A stretch of DNA of 64,000 bases, taken from contig SCFE01000091.1 in assembly GCA_004352715.1 (NCBI GenBank), positions 1,799,024 through 1,863,023 on the forward strand, written 5' to 3'. Below are positions 60,892 through 64,000 of this stretch, piece by piece. Below the pieces are notes generated by a model, which saw nothing but the letters and a program-made list of their open reading frames with translations, did not search any database and had not been told where the DNA came from. How positions within the stretch are numbered: position 1 is the stretch's first letter; the number at the start of each line of letters is the position of its first letter. The stretch is from Hofstenia miamia. Lineage: Eukaryota; Xenacoelomorpha; Acoela. Made by a program: the position numbers and the translations under genes.

Positions 60892-61368
60892 TAGCCCAAG
60901 TAAAAAACAGGCCACTTTTCAAAATTTGGAATTTATCTAAAGTTACTAGGTGACACTGGTACAATTAATAGTTCAAAATATTGCCAAACACTCGAGTAAT
61001 TTGTACCATGCGCAACCTGCATATATCCCGATTCATGGATGTTAGAACAAGATGGAGCAACCCTTCATACCTCAAAATCGACAAAAGAATTTTTTACCAA
61101 TTATAATTTTCAAGTTATGCAATGGCCACCGAATTCCCCAGATCTAGTACACCAAATGGCTCAAGAAGTTAGAGTCGGTTTAATGGAGTCAATTTCAAGA
61201 CGTTTATTTGCGTGTCACGATTTGCATGGCAAACTGGTCAAATAACTTTGTCACCAGGATAAAAGCTGAGACAACTATATTTTCAAATATATTTTATAAG
61301 CCTCTATTTGTCTTTCGTTTGTTAGCAAAAATGTATTTATAATGTGGCCACTTTTTTGACTTGAGCAA
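60892..61368 (+). mobile_element. Internally deleted Tc1-like element, about 480 bp
   Basis: The left end has GCCCAAGTAAAAAACAGGCC. The right end read inward has GCTCAAGTCAAAAAAGTGGC. Both lie next to TATA (60890-60893 and 61369-61372), consistent with Tc1-type TA insertion. It encloses a truncated transposase and lies inside the 59.5-61.5-kb inverted-repeat element. Confidence 0.8.
61039..61245 (+). pseudogene. Tc1-like transposase, truncated remnant
   Basis: LEQDGATLHTSKSTKEFF contains the second catalytic Asp region of Tc1-type DDE transposases (Q-D-x-A-x-x-H-x-S/A-K-x-x-x-x-W/F). It continues QVMQWPPNSPDL, where the family has P-x-S-P-D-L-N-P-I-E-N-L-W. At that point the sequence jumps to AQEVRVGLMESISRRLFAC, the family's far C terminus, so the third catalytic residue and about 30-60 residues are deleted. 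The N-terminal half is also missing. It is a dead remnant. Confidence 0.88.
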
Positions 61369-61505
61369 TATATTTTCATAAAATTATGCATACTTATCGA
61401 TTTCAGAACAATTATGCATAATTGTTTTCATTACTAAACTATTATACAAATTGCTGTAAAAGTAACACTTATACATAATTTTCGACAATTATGCATAATT
61501 ATTGA

Positions 61506-61542
61506 NNNNNNNAATATATATATATATATATATATATATGCA
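61506..61542. repeat. 7-N gap followed by (TA)n
   Basis: Seven Ns then about 28 bases of AT repeat. Confidence 0.95.
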
Positions 61543-62193
61543 CTCCTGTTAATGTCTAATAACAAAATTTTTTTGCACAAATACATGTTATAAAATATTC
61601 TACTCAAACAAATTCCAATGAAATATCGGATTGAAAGATATAATATTTAACGTGTATCAAATGATATACAAACTGTTGCAATAGGTCTTAAAGATGGTTT
61701 ACTCTAACAATTGAAATAGATGGTTATTGTAAAAGTGTAAAATTTAACATATTTTGGATGTCTTCAGAATCAATAAATCCAAAAAGCAAAAATAGTTTCA
61801 TATGAAACTGGTCAGTGCGTACAATCAAACATATAATGCTAGTCCATAGCGTTAATAGCTGTATGGTAATGGAGCTAAGAATAGCCTTCAGTTGAATTAG
61901 TCGAATCAAAATAAAAACTCGCAAGTTATATTTAAAAAAAGTCTCTAATTATCCAAAGTGTATAATGACTAAAACTATCAGAAGTTACTTCTCAGTAGTT
62001 GGTGATCGAAAACCATAACTCAATTAGGATTGGTGGAATCGACGTCAAGAGCTTGGGGACATGGTCCAAGCAGGTTGGGTTCCAAGTCGATCACAAAATA
62101 TTAATTGCATTATCACAATACTAAAAGACGTCGTTTTATAAAATGTTTATACTTTATGCTTGATAAATTAGTAATCTTGTCAAGAGAATAACT
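61543..62193. other. Spacer, no gene seen
   Basis: No supported gene or repeat. Confidence 0.45.
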
Positions 62194-62201
62194 GTATGCA
62201 A

Positions 62202-62380
62202 CAGAGATGGAGTCGGATGTAGATTTTCAAACCCGAGTAAACCCGAAAGGCACAAAAACTTATTTTATCGTCGATTGGACGCTCATAGTTATCGTTTTTG
62301 ATTGTCATTCAAAAATTGAACATAAACACGAATCCAAACGCGACTCGATTTGACCTGAACATGAGCCGATTCCACTTCTG
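62202..62380. mobile_element. hAT-type MITE, 179 bp
   Basis: TIRs are CAGAGATGGAGTCGGA (left) and CAGAAGTGGAATCGGC (right, read inward). The flanking octamers GTATGCAA (62194-62201) and GCATGCAA (62381-62388) agree at 7 of 8. CAGAR ends with an 8-bp duplication are diagnostic of hAT. The subterminals carry CCCGAGTAAACCCGAA and ACGCGACTCGATTTGACC motifs. Non-coding. Confidence 0.8.
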
Positions 62381-62739
62381 GCATGCAAAGTGCTGATAAT
62401 TCCAAATAGTTTTCTGTTTCAAAATAAGGTTGATTATCACTGCAGCTGGCTACTTCAAATACGTTTACTTAATATCTGCTTGTCTTGTAGGAGCACTCCC
62501 ATGTGATCAGAAGAATTTTTGAACTGAGAGTGGAGTGGGAACGAGAGCCGTATCAATTAATTGTGTTTCCACAAAACTCTAGCTTGCACGTGAGGGCATA
62601 TACATTGCTTTATGCATATGAATTGTGAATATGAATCGTGAAATAATTTCAGTTATCACTGAAATGGTACCGGTAAATAACGGAAAGGTGCCGTTGTTGC
62701 CAAGCACCGTAGGTGGCTAGCTATAACAACACATGCATG
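62381..62739. other. Spacer, no gene seen
   Basis: Nothing recognised. Confidence 0.4.
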
Positions 62740-63464
62740 CAGAGTTGTAAGTGGGTCGATAAAATCAGATCCAAACAGACCCATATAGAATAGTTTACAT
62801 GCTAACTCGACTCGACTCTACCCGACCCATATAAATTGGTGACACTTTTATCCAAATCGACCAAGGTCCGAAATAAAAGATGTAACCAATTAATTTTCAC
62901 TGAATGTGACATTGACATTCAGAAACATGAGTTTCTCAACAATTTAGAATTAAGCTCATTAGATGTACAAACTAAAATGTGTGATTTTATTGAAATATGA
63001 AGCAAAGAACTATCAAAACTATCAAAATGCCAAAAAATATACATGTGATCTTAAACGTTTGCAAATAACTATAATCTATTTCTTAGTTTTCTAATGATTA
63101 AGCCTATAAAACTCTTATTACGCTCATTTTCGGATGAGCTTTCTATTGCAGCAAGTTTCAAGTGAAAAATATTTTCAATGTCTTTGCTACATTTTATTGC
63201 AAAGTCCTGCCTATTACCCTATGCCACTTTTGTATAAATTGGTATCATTTTGGTTGGTCACAACTCACAATTGAGTGAAAATTGTCAATATTATTTAAAT
63301 TAATGAAGTTTACATTTTCTGCTAAAGTAAGTATGACCCATAATTTTTATTTAAGATGACCCGACTCGATCCATAACTTCAACACATGTGACCTGACCCG
63401 ACCCATTCTATTTACCTCAAACAGTGACCCAAACGGACCCAGTTTTGGGTCAATGCAACTATTT
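62740..63464. mobile_element. Non-autonomous inverted-repeat element with GGGTC/GACCC repeats
   Basis: The left end CAGAGTTGTAAGTGGGTCGA is followed by CGACTCGACTCTACCCGACC. The right end read inward (AATAGTTGCATTGACCCAAA) is followed by GGGTCCGTTTGGGTC and AATGGGTCGGGTCAGGTC. Short diverged TIRs plus degenerate GGGTC arrays at both ends, with an AT-rich non-coding core. No target duplication is clear. The same starting motif occurs alone at 15636. Confidence 0.5.
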
Positions 63465-63477
63465 AGAACTTTGCGTT

Positions 63478-63538
<61 letters not shown>

Positions 63539-64000
63539 GTAGTTTTAATTCCTGTACACACAACAATGGTTGCACGCAAAAAGAAATGAGACAGTTATTA
63601 TTGGAACAGCGGGAAGGTTGAGTAAAAAATATATTTGCAAGCCGAATAGATAAAAGATTTCCTGAAATATGAATAACGTATTTTAGACATATTCACTTTG
63701 CATCTTGTATGTGTTGTTGAAAATGACAGCTCTTTGTGCAAGACATGTGATTCGTCCTTTTCAATTTTCATGAGAATTTTTACCAATTTCTCTTTAAAAG
63801 CATGTTTATTACTTCATATAAATGTTTTTTCTCAATTTTTGCAATTTTCGCATAGAGTTTGATAGGTTTTCACATTTGATTTCTCTGTAGTTTCGAAAGT
63901 AGAGAAACGTAAACTTCAGCACCATATAAATATACTTGTGCTATATAACATTGAAATACCAATAACTTGTTTCTACTAGTAAGGTGTTCTACAAGAAACG
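63465..64000. other. (TA)n run and gene-free end of window
   Basis: A pure (TA)n run of about 45 bases at 63480-63526 leads into (TATG)n. After it nothing is recognised to the end. Confidence 0.6.

Larger units (their letters stand above)
59470..61505. mobile_element. Inverted-repeat element with ATTATGCATAAT arrays
   Basis: The left end region (about 59475-59600) and the reverse complement of the right end region (61375-61505) are related. Both contain several GCATAATT/AATTATGC units spaced about 25-35 bases, and both finish inward with ATCRAYAAGTATGCATAATT. Both outer ends abut (TA)n runs, implying insertion into TA repeats or a TA-rich target. The interior has a KRBA2-like coding relic and a nested Tc1 element. 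The superfamily is inferred only; the relic suggests an integrase-type (Ginger-like) element. Confidence 0.5.

Noticed and set aside
1-64000. CRISPR array, operon or bacterial features
   Set aside because: The window is eukaryotic (introns, TE content, microsatellites); no regularly spaced identical repeats of CRISPR type exist.

Overview
The window is animal nuclear DNA: very AT-rich, with spliced genes, many (TA)n microsatellites and a dense load of class II transposons. The only clear cellular genes are part of an innexin and the main exon of an Mx-type dynamin-like GTPase. An innexin-type gap-junction gene and the lack of any vertebrate-like gene point to an invertebrate. The loop and post-TM2 sequence looks most like lophotrochozoan innexins (mollusc, annelid or flatworm), but I cannot fix the species, and a hydrozoan is not excluded.

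Layout. 1-33 kb is almost gene-free: decayed inverted-repeat elements (1.5-2.1, 6.5-7.0, 21.3-21.6 kb), a striking 30-bp palindrome at 9.23 kb, one LINE reverse-transcriptase C-terminal relic (12.8-13.1 kb, minus), microsatellites, and two assembly gaps, one flanked by a duplicated 115-bp segment. 34.6-37.7 kb (plus) carries three phase-0 exons of an innexin, from the start codon through TM2; the rest of the gene was not found. 39.0-43.6 kb is a nest of terminal-inverted-repeat (TIR) elements, including a perfect 55-bp palindrome, a Harbinger-type MITE and CAGRGG-ended hAT-like elements. 47.5-49.05 kb (plus) is a single 1.55-kb exon with a complete Mx-like GTPase domain and part of the stalk, flanked on both sides by copies of one MITE. 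50.3-53.0 kb is a complete pogo/Tigger-like transposon: TA target duplication, TIRs, subterminal repeats and an intact 615-residue transposase on the minus strand with a C2H2 finger at its N terminus. 55.6-58.9 kb holds a LINE 3' tail and a dead mariner whose right half is filled with later insertions. 59.4-61.5 kb is an inverted-repeat element containing a decayed KRBA2-like (integrase-derived) coding relic and an internally deleted Tc1 element. 62.2-63.5 kb holds two more short TIR elements.

The cellular genes show no evident functional link. Innexin forms gap-junction or hemichannels, while Mx GTPases are innate antiviral effectors. Most of the rest is a record of repeated DNA-transposon invasion. 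The Tigger-like element is the only mobile element that looks intact. Several unrelated TIR families share one design: short TIRs followed by degenerate tandem 5-6-mers. I did not find a convincing new biological system; the most original observations are the near-zero-length TIR palindromes and the nested inverted-repeat families.
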